Source of the DNA: Paenibacillus lemnae
GTDB taxonomy: Bacteria > Bacillota > Bacilli > Paenibacillales > Paenibacillaceae
Reading direction: 5' to 3'
Length of the DNA stretch: 64,000 bases
Assembly: GCF_012933385.1 (NCBI RefSeq)
Contig: NZ_JABBPN010000001.1
Coordinates: forward strand, 62,001-126,000
How positions within the stretch are numbered: position 1 is the first letter of the stretch; each line of letters begins with the position of its first letter. The notes below the pieces were generated by a model that saw only the letters and a list, made by a program, of their open reading frames with translations, did no database searches and had not been told where the DNA came from. The position numbers and the translations under genes are program-made. Of this stretch, positions 9,002-15,305 are shown in pieces.

Positions 9002-9046
9002 TAAGTAGCCAGTTATCGGAAATGAACCGGCGACTGGTTACTTAGT
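9002..9046. other. Long imperfect hairpin behind rlmH
   Basis: The arms TAAGTAGCCAGT and ACTGGTTACTTA pair with one G-T mismatch, and pairing can continue inward through CGG/CCG around an A-rich loop. It may be the rlmH terminator, although the T run after it is poor, or an end structure of the inserted DNA. Confidence 0.4.
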
Positions 9047-9058
9047 TTCGCATTTTCT

Positions 9059-9439
9059 ATGTTTAGCAAGAATATCTTAATTAGTTTCTTCCCTGTATTA
9101 CGTGCATTAGAAGGCTACATTAAATTATTATTCTTGACGAAGGGTATCCGAATTGCTAAGAGAAATGGGTTTGATGAGCATATATTTTGTCATGATCAGA
9201 AATATTTTTTAAGGCCAGATAAAAGAGCCCTTATAAATTGTGAGGCTACGTGTGCAGCAATTGAAAGATCATTTAATTATTTTAACGAACATAGAAATGG
9301 ACTATTTCATGCTGATGGAATTGACGCCAATATTCGACTTGTGGAAACAAAACAAGAAGCGGATCGTATAATAAATATAACATTTCAGATAATTGAGGAA
9401 ACTTATAGTAAACTTCCGGTGGAATCAGCAGTTAGTTAA
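9059..9439 (+). CDS. rnlA: RnlA-type toxin reduced to its HEPN ribonuclease domain
   Basis: The 126 residues resemble only the C-terminal HEPN part of RnlA (RNase LS), an mRNA endonuclease toxin that normally has about 350 residues. The HEPN signature R-x4-H is present as R79-NGLF-H84, and an acidic residue, Glu18 in RALEGYIK, stands where the family carries its conserved Glu. The two N-terminal RnlA domains are missing and no remnant is visible upstream; no ribosome site precedes the ATG. It is followed 17 bases later by the RnlB antitoxin. It could be a decayed toxin or a minimal HEPN effector. Codon use is AT-rich, unlike rlmH. Confidence 0.65.
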   Translation: MFSKNILISFFPVLRALEGYIKLLFLTKGIRIAKRNGFDEHIFCHDQKYFLRPDKRALINCEATCAAIERSFNYFNEHRNGLFHADGIDANIRLVETKQEADRIINITFQIIEETYSKLPVESAVS

Positions 9440-9456
9440 AAGGAGGGTTGGAATTG

Positions 9457-9816
9457 ATGACTTATGAGATACAAAAAATTGGTCATAACTCAACTTATTC
9501 ATTTCTTGTTCTCTCAACAAGTTATTTTAGCCCTCTTGATTATTTAGACGAAGTAGCAGATACATTAGGTAGTGAATGCGAAGGGAAAATACTTTTTGAT
9601 TTGTTACTTTCTAATGGAAACTCCTCTAATCGGTATATAGAAGCAACATTTAACGGACGGGAATTTGATTATTTCAGCTTTAAAATTCCATCGAATATTG
9701 ATCTTGAAACCAAAGGGATTTCAGTGTGTTTTTACAAAGATCATAAACAGTTTTGGGAAAGTAACATTGTTAGTAACTCTTTCAAATTCTTGTTAAAAAA
9801 GGGTGTACTTTCGTAG
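9457..9816 (+). CDS. rnlB: RnlB-family antitoxin
   Basis: A 119-residue protein matching RnlB, which binds and silences the RnlA nuclease. The best landmark is the central GKILFDLLLSNGNSSNRYI, close to the EILFDLL..NG..WNRF segment of E. coli RnlB, and the N-terminal STSYFSPLDYLDEV region. ATG at 9457 follows AAGGAGGG with nine-base spacing, a far better site than the toxin has. In phage-infected E. coli the RnlA/RnlB pair blocks T4 unless the phage supplies Dmd; a defence role here is inferred. A strong terminator follows. Confidence 0.8.
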   Translation: MTYEIQKIGHNSTYSFLVLSTSYFSPLDYLDEVADTLGSECEGKILFDLLLSNGNSSNRYIEATFNGREFDYFSFKIPSNIDLETKGISVCFYKDHKQFWESNIVSNSFKFLLKKGVLS

Positions 9817-9827
9817 GTTTAGCTAAA

Positions 9828-9867
9828 AAACATCAAGAACAGTACTTATGTTCTTGATGTTTTTTTA
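9828..9867 (+). terminator. Terminator after rnlB
   Basis: ACATCAAGAACA and TGTTCTTGATGT arms with a seven-base loop and a run of seven T. In 9868-10155 I see no gene; a stretch beginning near 9890 (ggccttgttgaac) looks like the end of some mobile element but I cannot name it. Confidence 0.8.
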
Positions 9868-10155
9868 TTATGGAACAATATATATATTAGGCCTTGTTGA
9901 ACAAAATAGATAAAATATTTCTTGATACGGTTGTTTATTTAATTTTCAGTTTACAACTACCTCCCGAATTTGATCGCCGCGAGTCCTTCTGGTGAAGCGT
10001 GAATAAACATAGCTTATGAAGTGCCAGCTCTAGAACAGATCAAATGTGGTTTCCATAGGCTCAAGTAGCACATTTCAATTCAGAAACAAACCCACTATTA
10101 TAGACATTAAAGATCCATAATAGTGACAACAACATTTGTGAAGGGGGAGGGGATT

Positions 10156-10641
10156 TTGCAATTCTCTAAAAGTACAGATTATGCGCTGCACGCCTTAATT
10201 CATCTGGGACTCTCGGAGAGAAGCCATCATGTTGGAATAAAGGAACTATCGGGATCGCTTGGCGTATCTGAAAGTTATTTATCTAAAATCATGTCCAAGC
10301 TAAGGCAGGACGGAATCGTACGTGCCGTACCCGGAGTGAATGGCGGTTATGAATTAGCCAGACCGGCGGAGCAGATCTCGTTTCTGGATGTGATTCAAGT
10401 GATTGAAGGAAGGCAGCAGCTGTTCGAATGCTCAAATTCCAGTTCACAGCAGCATCAGTTGTTGGTAGAGCAGGGGTCTGCACCGGACGAACAGAGAAAT
10501 TTGGCAAGGAAAGATTGTCTGATTGAGAAAGTAATGCTGGGAGCGGAACAGCAGATGCATCAGTACATGCGGGAGCATACGATCCAGTCGGTACTGGATG
10601 AAGCTGTAGAACGTCGTAGTCATGAGGCAAACAAGAAGTGA
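10156..10641 (+). CDS. Rrf2-family transcriptional regulator
   Basis: A winged-helix regulator of the Rrf2 family, starting at TTG 10156, which follows AAGGGGGAGG. The start MQFSKSTDYALHALIHLG and the recognition region SVSESYLSKIMSKL..GIV are family hallmarks, as is GVNGGYELARP for the wing. Iron-sulphur Rrf2 proteins have three clustered cysteines; here only two are seen, far apart (in FECSNSS and RKDCLIE), so cluster binding is doubtful and a thiol or other sensing mode is possible. It lies 57 bases before a thioredoxin-reductase-like gene on the same strand, its probable target. Confidence 0.88.
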   Translation: MQFSKSTDYALHALIHLGLSERSHHVGIKELSGSLGVSESYLSKIMSKLRQDGIVRAVPGVNGGYELARPAEQISFLDVIQVIEGRQQLFECSNSSSQQHQLLVEQGSAPDEQRNLARKDCLIEKVMLGAEQQMHQYMREHTIQSVLDEAVERRSHEANKK

Positions 10642-10698
10642 TAGGCTTCTTGCGCTTTAATTATGGATATTACAGATCTATTAAAGGAGTGATTATAG

Positions 10699-11625
10699 AT
10701 GGACAATCAAGTTTATGATGTAGCTATTATTGGCGGCGGGCCAGCTGGACTGAACGCAGCTCTGATGCTTGGAAGGGCGAGAAAAAGCGTAGCTTTAATT
10801 GATGAAGGCCAGCCGCGCAATGCTGTAACGCACGAAATGCACGGTTTTCTTACCCGTGACGGGATCTCGCCGAGCGAGTTCAGACGGCTTGCACATGAAG
10901 AGATCGCTGCTTATCCCTCCGTATCATTTTTTACAGAACAGGCAGTGAACATCACCGGAGCCGACGGCCGATTTGAAATGGAGACCATGCAAGGTAAGCG
11001 TTTGGTAAGTAAAAAAGTACTGTTTGCCGTGGGCATGAAGGATCGGCCGCTACATATCCCGGGACTGAAGGAAGTGTACGGAAAAAGTGCATTTGTCTGT
11101 CCATACTGCGACGGCTGGGAATTGAGGGATCAGCATCTTGTTGTCATAAACAAAGGGGCAGAGCTTATGCATTTCGTTCCACTCCTGTCCGGATGGACGA
11201 ATCATATTACGGTTTGCACGAATGGCCCTGATGAATTAACAGAAGCCGAGCGAGAGGAACTTAGACAGCATCAAGTGCTGTTGTTTGACTCCCCGATTCG
11301 GCAGATTGATTCCCAGGATGGAATTGTGCAGCAAGTTGTTCTTGAAGACGGCTCGTCCCTAGCATGCAGAGGTATCTTCTTCAAGCCAGAACTGGTGACG
11401 GGATGTAATCTGCCGAGAGCGATCGGGTGCGAGATGACGGAAACGGGAGCCGTGGTTGTTGATGATTTTGGCAAAACGAACATCCCGGGTGTGTATAGCG
11501 CTGGGGATGTGACATCCCGATTTCAACAAGCTGTAGCAGCAGCTTCACAGGGGGCAATCGTCGCTGCGATGATCAACAATGAGCTTAATGGAGCAGCCTG
11601 GAGATCGAAGAGCGCGCGCATGTAA
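10699..11625 (+). CDS. Thioredoxin-reductase-like NAD(P)/FAD oxidoreductase
   Basis: A two-domain pyridine nucleotide-disulphide oxidoreductase of 308 residues. The FAD site is GGGPAGLNAA (about 12-21), the redox pair is CPYC (Cys134, Cys137) and the second FAD site ends in GVYSAGDVT near 272-280. It resembles the TrxB-like proteins that pair with Rrf2 or disulphide-stress regulators rather than the housekeeping reductase. The ribosome site AAAGGAG is well placed. An oddity is the tail: its last residues, RSKSARM and stop, are read out of frame from a fragment of an rlmH gene (11603-11667), so the natural C-terminus was probably replaced when the DNA was joined. Confidence 0.88.
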   Translation: MDNQVYDVAIIGGGPAGLNAALMLGRARKSVALIDEGQPRNAVTHEMHGFLTRDGISPSEFRRLAHEEIAAYPSVSFFTEQAVNITGADGRFEMETMQGKRLVSKKVLFAVGMKDRPLHIPGLKEVYGKSAFVCPYCDGWELRDQHLVVINKGAELMHFVPLLSGWTNHITVCTNGPDELTEAEREELRQHQVLLFDSPIRQIDSQDGIVQQVVLEDGSSLACRGIFFKPELVTGCNLPRAIGCEMTETGAVVVDDFGKTNIPGVYSAGDVTSRFQQAVAAASQGAIVAAMINNELNGAAWRSKSARM

Positions 11626-11667
11626 TTGCGATGGACATTGGCGGCAAGCTCTGTAGCGGAAGAGCTT
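11603..11667 (+). pseudogene. Internal fragment of a second rlmH gene
   Basis: These bases align with the resident rlmH (8614-8680) with eight mismatches and one two-base gap. In the rlmH frame they encode EERAHVIAMDIGGKL, against [15 protein letters not shown] in RlmH residues 68-82. Most differences are silent or conservative, so this is a remnant of a diverged homologue, not a recent copy. It overlaps the end of the oxidoreductase gene in another frame. Confidence 0.8.
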
Positions 11668-11738
11668 TGGTTATGGGGGAAAGCTAGGAGAGTATTGATA
11701 TAGGGAAGGAACGGATTCAGTTTCTTGTCAGTGAATCA

Positions 11739-11790
11739 AAAAAAGTGATCAAGGCAACAGGGCTCACCCTTATGCCAAGATCACTTTTTT
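11739..11790. terminator. Bidirectional terminator between convergent genes
   Basis: AAAAAAGTGATC (11739-11750) and GATCACTTTTTT (11779-11790) form perfect 12-base arms, extended by AAGGCA/TGCC. The A and T flanks let it act on both strands, closing the oxidoreductase and the MarR gene, whose stop codon it overlaps. Confidence 0.75.
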
Positions 11791-12218
11791 GTTCTTTCCG
11801 CAAGCCCCGTAATCGACTCAATGTCTTGATCGGTTAACTTATCCAGAAAATGCTTGCGTATTGCCCGTGAAACGATGGGAAGGGCATCATTCAAAGCTGA
11901 TTTTCCGACAGATGTAATGACGACCTCAACACCGCGATTAGCGTCTAATGGTTTCCTTAGAATAAGCCCGCGTTTTTCCATCCGAGTTAAATGGTGAGAT
12001 AGCCTGCTCTTATCCCAGTCCATCGAGTCAGCTAGTTCCTGTTGCCGAAGCTTACCATCTCCGAGTTGGGCTAACCGGTCTAATACTCCAAAATCCCCCT
12101 CAGATAGTCCAGTGTGTTCAGACATCTCTTTCACAACGAGACCGAAGATTCGTTTGAAGGAGCCCTTCCACATATTCCATATTCGCATTTCATCTTCATT
12201 CACTTCGTTAATATTCAT
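11781..12218 (-). CDS. MarR-family transcriptional regulator
   Basis: A 145-residue winged-helix repressor. The recognition region reads QQELADSMDWDKSRLSHHLTRM, followed by the wing KRGLILRKPLDANRGVEV; both fit MarR proteins that act as dimers on palindromic DNA. It is divergent from an aldo-keto reductase, and the space between holds two strong palindromes, one of them over the reductase -35 element. Ligand or oxidant release is inferred from the family. The start at 12218 has no clear ribosome site; an in-frame ATG at 12188 is an alternative. Confidence 0.88.
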   Translation of the reverse strand: MNINEVNEDEMRIWNMWKGSFKRIFGLVVKEMSEHTGLSEGDFGVLDRLAQLGDGKLRQQELADSMDWDKSRLSHHLTRMEKRGLILRKPLDANRGVEVVITSVGKSALNDALPIVSRAIRKHFLDKLTDQDIESITGLAERTKK

Positions 12219-12234
12219 AAAAGTATATTACCAC

Positions 12235-12250
12235 AGTTGACATGTCAACT
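12235..12250. promoter_or_regulatory. Perfect 16-base palindrome, probable MarR operator 1
   Basis: AGTTGACATGTCAACT is a perfect palindrome and contains TTGACA (12237-12242), the -35 of the aldo-keto reductase promoter, whose -10 TAAAGT is 17 bases on at 12260-12265. It shares the core GTTGA-n4-TCAAC with the second palindrome. Confidence 0.65.
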
Positions 12251-12266
12251 ACAAGGTGATAAAGTG

Positions 12267-12294
12267 CATCTAGGTTGATACGTCAACCTAGATG
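12267..12294. promoter_or_regulatory. 28-base palindrome, probable MarR operator 2
   Basis: Perfect 12-base arms CATCTAGGTTGA and TCAACCTAGATG around TACG. It sits at the expected transcription start of the aldo-keto reductase and shares GTTGA-n4-TCAAC with operator 1, with centres 38 bases apart. Confidence 0.65.
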
Positions 12295-12368
12295 AGGGTG
12301 TGCAAAATGTAGTCGAATACTTCATTTTATGGTCAGATTCTAATTATACTTAAGGAGTGTGTTATGGA

Positions 12369-13340
12369 ATGGAATATGTAAAACTTGGACGCAGCGGATT
12401 AGAGGTTTCAAGGTTAAACCTTGGAACCATGAGTTTCGGAGTACCTGAACGCGGTAATACCCCATGGTCATTGAATGAAGAGCAAAGCAGGCCGATTATG
12501 AAAAAGGCACTCGAATTGGGCATTAACTTTTTTAGTAGTGCTAATATGTATTCCGACGGGACAAGTGAAGAATTTCTCGGGCGTGCTTTACATGATTTCG
12601 CTCGTCGTGACGAAGTGGTCATCAGTACAAAGGTATTTGTTCCCATGCGCAAAGGTCCGAATGCAATGGGGCTTTCCCGTAAAGTCATCATGACCGAAAT
12701 TGACAATAGTCTAAGACGGCTTGGGACAGATTACATTGATTTGTACCAGATCCACCGCTGGGATCCTAATACGCCAATTGAGGAGACCATGGAGGCTCTT
12801 CACGATGTAGTGAAGTCTGGCAAGGTTAGATACATCGGGGCATCCTCCATGTTGGCGTGGCAGTTTGCCAAAGCTCAGCATGTCGCAGAACGCAATGGCT
12901 GGACACGGTTCATTTCTATGGAAAATAGGCTTAACTTGCTCTATCGGGAAGAAGAAAGAGAAATGCTCCCACTCTGCAAAGATGAAGGAGTTGGCGTCAC
13001 GCCTTACCTGCCTCTAGCTGCGGGTCGGTTAACCCGTGATTGGAATGAGCAGACCTCGCGATCCGAGATGGATCAAGTGGCAAAAGGATTGTTTGTTCAT
13101 ACGGAAGAGGCGGATCGTAAAGTCGCGGAAAGAGTTGCGGAAGTTGCCGTTAGCCGAGGAATTCCACGAGCACAGGTTGCTCTTGCATGGCTGCTGCAAA
13201 AAGAAGAGGTTACAGCCCCGATTATCGGAGCGACCCAAATCAGCCATCTTGAAGATGCGGTTTCAGCATTGTCGGTTACATTGTCGCCTGAAGAAATCAA
13301 GAGTTTAGAAGAACTGTACACACCACATCCATTGATGTAA
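12369..13340 (+). CDS. Aldo/keto reductase
   Basis: An NADPH-dependent (beta/alpha)8 reductase of 323 residues. Visible are the N-terminal KLGRSGLEVSRLNLGTMSFG, the strand DYIDLYQIHRWD that carries the catalytic His, and the C-terminal cofactor pocket APIIGATQISHLEDAV. The usual catalytic Asp-x3-Tyr appears altered: the segment reads FSSANMYSDG, with Tyr but Ser/Ala where Asp is common. ATG at 12369 follows AAGGAG. It is controlled, by inference, by the divergent MarR protein, so an aldehyde- or quinone-detoxifying role under stress is likely. Confidence 0.88.
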   Translation: MEYVKLGRSGLEVSRLNLGTMSFGVPERGNTPWSLNEEQSRPIMKKALELGINFFSSANMYSDGTSEEFLGRALHDFARRDEVVISTKVFVPMRKGPNAMGLSRKVIMTEIDNSLRRLGTDYIDLYQIHRWDPNTPIEETMEALHDVVKSGKVRYIGASSMLAWQFAKAQHVAERNGWTRFISMENRLNLLYREEEREMLPLCKDEGVGVTPYLPLAAGRLTRDWNEQTSRSEMDQVAKGLFVHTEEADRKVAERVAEVAVSRGIPRAQVALAWLLQKEEVTAPIIGATQISHLEDAVSALSVTLSPEEIKSLEELYTPHPLM

Positions 13341-13381
13341 ATTGCGACCCCTCAATGTTAAAGGCGAGATCTTGTGGAATG

Positions 13382-13418
13382 AACTCTTCATGGATATAGT
13401 TCATGAAGAGTTTTTTCA
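13382..13418 (+). terminator. Terminator after the aldo/keto reductase
   Basis: AACTCTTCATG and CATGAAGAGTT arms with a nine-base loop and a T run. Confidence 0.75.
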
Positions 13419-13434
13419 TTTTTTGTGGTGATAT

Positions 13435-13452
13435 GGTGAACCGTATCACAAG
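13435..13452 (+). other. Second copy of the rlmH 3'-end (att-like) core
   Basis: Bases ggtgaaccgtatcacaag differ from the rlmH end at three of 18 positions, all silent third-codon positions, and so also encode GEPYHK, although no rlmH frame runs into it. Nothing upstream resembles rlmH, as expected where an inserted element meets the old chromosomal flank. Alone, a match of this size could occur by chance. Confidence 0.45.
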
Positions 13453-13507
13453 GAAGGGCAAGTTTTTTTATTGTACTAAACACCGACTAGGTTTAAGAAT
13501 GGCAGAC

Positions 13508-14062
13508 TCATTCTTTAGAGTAGGACGTAACCCCCTTTGAATAGAGGTTGTCCACTAACTTGAAAAACTCGTTTGACGATAAATCCTTTTGTCGCTGGAC
13601 CCAAAGACGAAACAAGGAAAAGGAGGTTGACAGGTAAAACTCTATCAAGTATGGCGTTAAGGAAGGGTTTTGCGGCGGAACATTTAATTCTAACCGATTT
13701 AGAGTGATTTCTTTTTTTAGGCGTGTTAAAAAACGGGGACTTCCATAATCACCTAAAAGGGCATTGAGAACCAAGAGATGTTCGGGTTTGTCCAGACAAT
13801 GGAGCGCATCTTGAATCGTATGCATCGATAGTTCTTTATTCTCCACTCCTTCTCTTATGTCGTTCAATAAGTCATTTTCAACAGCTTCTAACAATTCGTA
13901 AATATCAGTAAAGTATTGATAAAAGGTGCTGCGGTTATATCCTGACTTATTCGCAATTTCCTGTACTGAAATTTTCTCGATTGGTTTTTGGCTATATAAC
14001 TCACAAAAAACGTCAACAAAGGTTTGTCTTGTCTTCTCGGTTATTTGGGGCTGCTTTTTCAT
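13508..14062 (-). CDS. TetR-family transcriptional regulator
   Basis: A 184-residue TetR repressor starting at ATG 14062, just after AGGAGG. The N-terminal DNA-binding part reads VQEIANKSGYNRSTFYQYFTDIYEL, typical of the family; the C-terminal ligand domain is not diagnostic. It is divergent from a ketopantoate-reductase-like gene, with a 12-base palindrome between them (14157-14168). The shared promoter region suggests that it regulates itself and that neighbour. Both genes are AT-richer than the chromosome around them. Confidence 0.85.
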   Translation of the reverse strand: MKKQPQITEKTRQTFVDVFCELYSQKPIEKISVQEIANKSGYNRSTFYQYFTDIYELLEAVENDLLNDIREGVENKELSMHTIQDALHCLDKPEHLLVLNALLGDYGSPRFLTRLKKEITLNRLELNVPPQNPSLTPYLIEFYLSTSFSLFRLWVQRQKDLSSNEFFKLVDNLYSKGVTSYSKE

Positions 14063-14156
14063 GTTTTCCTCCTGCTGGCATCTAAGAATATCATCCGACA
14101 AATCATAAAAAACTGATGGTTGATCAATGAATAATGAAAATTTATAATCACATCAT

Positions 14157-14168
14157 ACAACATGTTGT
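14157..14168. promoter_or_regulatory. Palindrome between the TetR gene and its neighbour
   Basis: ACAACATGTTGT is a perfect 12-base palindrome about 45 bases before the PanE-like start; it is the best operator candidate in the 149-base gap. Confidence 0.4.
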
Positions 14169-14211
14169 CGGGTAATTAAATTAGAGGTGTTAGTAAATAG
14201 GAGCGGTTTTA

Positions 14212-15135
14212 ATGTCCAATAAACAAGTTCGAATTTTAATTTTTGGTGCAGGTGTCATCGGGAGCATGTACGCAATGAAGCTTATTGAAGCAGGGTGTGA
14301 CGTTACCCTGTTTGCACGTTCTAATAGATATAAATCATTAAGAAAAAATGGCCTGCGATATGATGAAAAAGGTACAGTGAGATCGGTAAAAGTGAATGTC
14401 ATTGATACACTCGAAAACGACGATGTATACGATTTTATTTTCGTTACCGTTCGTTATGATCGGTCCGAATCAGCGTTGTTCACGCTTAAAGATAATCAAA
14501 GCAAAAATATAGTTACGATGACTAGTAATTCAATTGGATTTTCTTCGTGGCTGGATATCGTTGGTGATAGACTTTTACCCGCTTTTCCGGGCTTCGGCGG
14601 ACAGATTAAAGATGGAGTATTGCATGCTCGATTTCTACCAAAGATTTTAGCGGCAACTGCATTCGGAGAAATTAATGGTGTAGTGACAGAACGGATAGAA
14701 AAACTCGCAATAATATTGAAAGCAGCAAAGCTCCCTTACGTTATTAAAAAGGATATGCAGGCGTATCTCATCACACACTCCGTATCAGACATTGCCATGT
14801 TGAGCTTTTTGCAATCCGACAATAAGTTAATGGACAAAAAAACAGTCAAAACCAGAGATACGGCACGCAAAATAACAGTCACTTTAAAAACGCATCTAAC
14901 TGCAATACAAAAAGCTGGCGTTTCAATTGATCCACCCATGCTTAAAAGGGTGCTTAAATTTCCAAACTTATTTTTGGATTTTTTCTTTATGATCTGGCTG
15001 CGAACTAAAATGGTTAGAGATATGATGCTGCCGGATTATAAGAAAAATGCTAACAATGAGATTGTGCAGCTGAGTAATGATTTAATCAAATTTTTAAGTC
15101 AAAATGGTATCAAATCAGAAATGAATATTCAGTAA
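14212..15135 (+). CDS. Ketopantoate reductase-like (ApbA/PanE family) protein
   Basis: 307 residues with an N-terminal Rossmann motif FGAGVIGSMYA (about 11-21) and a family-typical nucleotide-binding strand (VTLFARSNR). The second half is helical and ends with a hydrophobic segment around residue 250. True PanE reduces 2-dehydropantoate to pantoate with NADPH; the C-terminal half here is not close to housekeeping PanE and the gene is regulated by a TetR protein, so a different keto-acid or lactone substrate is plausible. In 15136-15270 a short stretch encoding RNWVREQITQMLSKIH before a stop may be a leftover of another gene. Confidence 0.75.
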   Translation: MSNKQVRILIFGAGVIGSMYAMKLIEAGCDVTLFARSNRYKSLRKNGLRYDEKGTVRSVKVNVIDTLENDDVYDFIFVTVRYDRSESALFTLKDNQSKNIVTMTSNSIGFSSWLDIVGDRLLPAFPGFGGQIKDGVLHARFLPKILAATAFGEINGVVTERIEKLAIILKAAKLPYVIKKDMQAYLITHSVSDIAMLSFLQSDNKLMDKKTVKTRDTARKITVTLKTHLTAIQKAGVSIDPPMLKRVLKFPNLFLDFFFMIWLRTKMVRDMMLPDYKKNANNEIVQLSNDLIKFLSQNGIKSEMNIQ

Positions 15136-15264
15136 TTAGATGATGACGATCAAGAGGATATTGCGACTAGTAGTCGACAACACATCAATGAAGATGATCC
15201 GAGATAGATTGAGCTTCGAAATTGGGTAAGAGAACAAATAACGCAAATGCTTTCTAAAATCCAT

Positions 15265-15296
15265 TAAAAAAAGAGTGAGGATATACTCCTCACTCT
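15265..15296 (-). terminator. Terminator of the membrane serine hydrolase gene
   Basis: AGAGTGAGGA and TCCTCACTCT arms (15272-15281, 15287-15296). On the minus strand they are followed by a run of seven T, fitting the end of the hydrolase gene. Confidence 0.75.
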
Positions 15297-15305
15297 GACG
15301 GAAGT

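Noticed and set aside
9890-10120. An insertion sequence remnant between rnlB and the Rrf2 gene
   Set aside because: The stretch contains an element-like start (ggccttgttgaac) but no transposase frame or matching far end, so it cannot be named.
13435-13452. Taking the 13.4 kb GEPYHK-like core alone as proof of an integration event
   Set aside because: A 15-of-18 match can arise by chance in a window this size; it is used only together with the 22.26 kb remnant and the rlmH setting.
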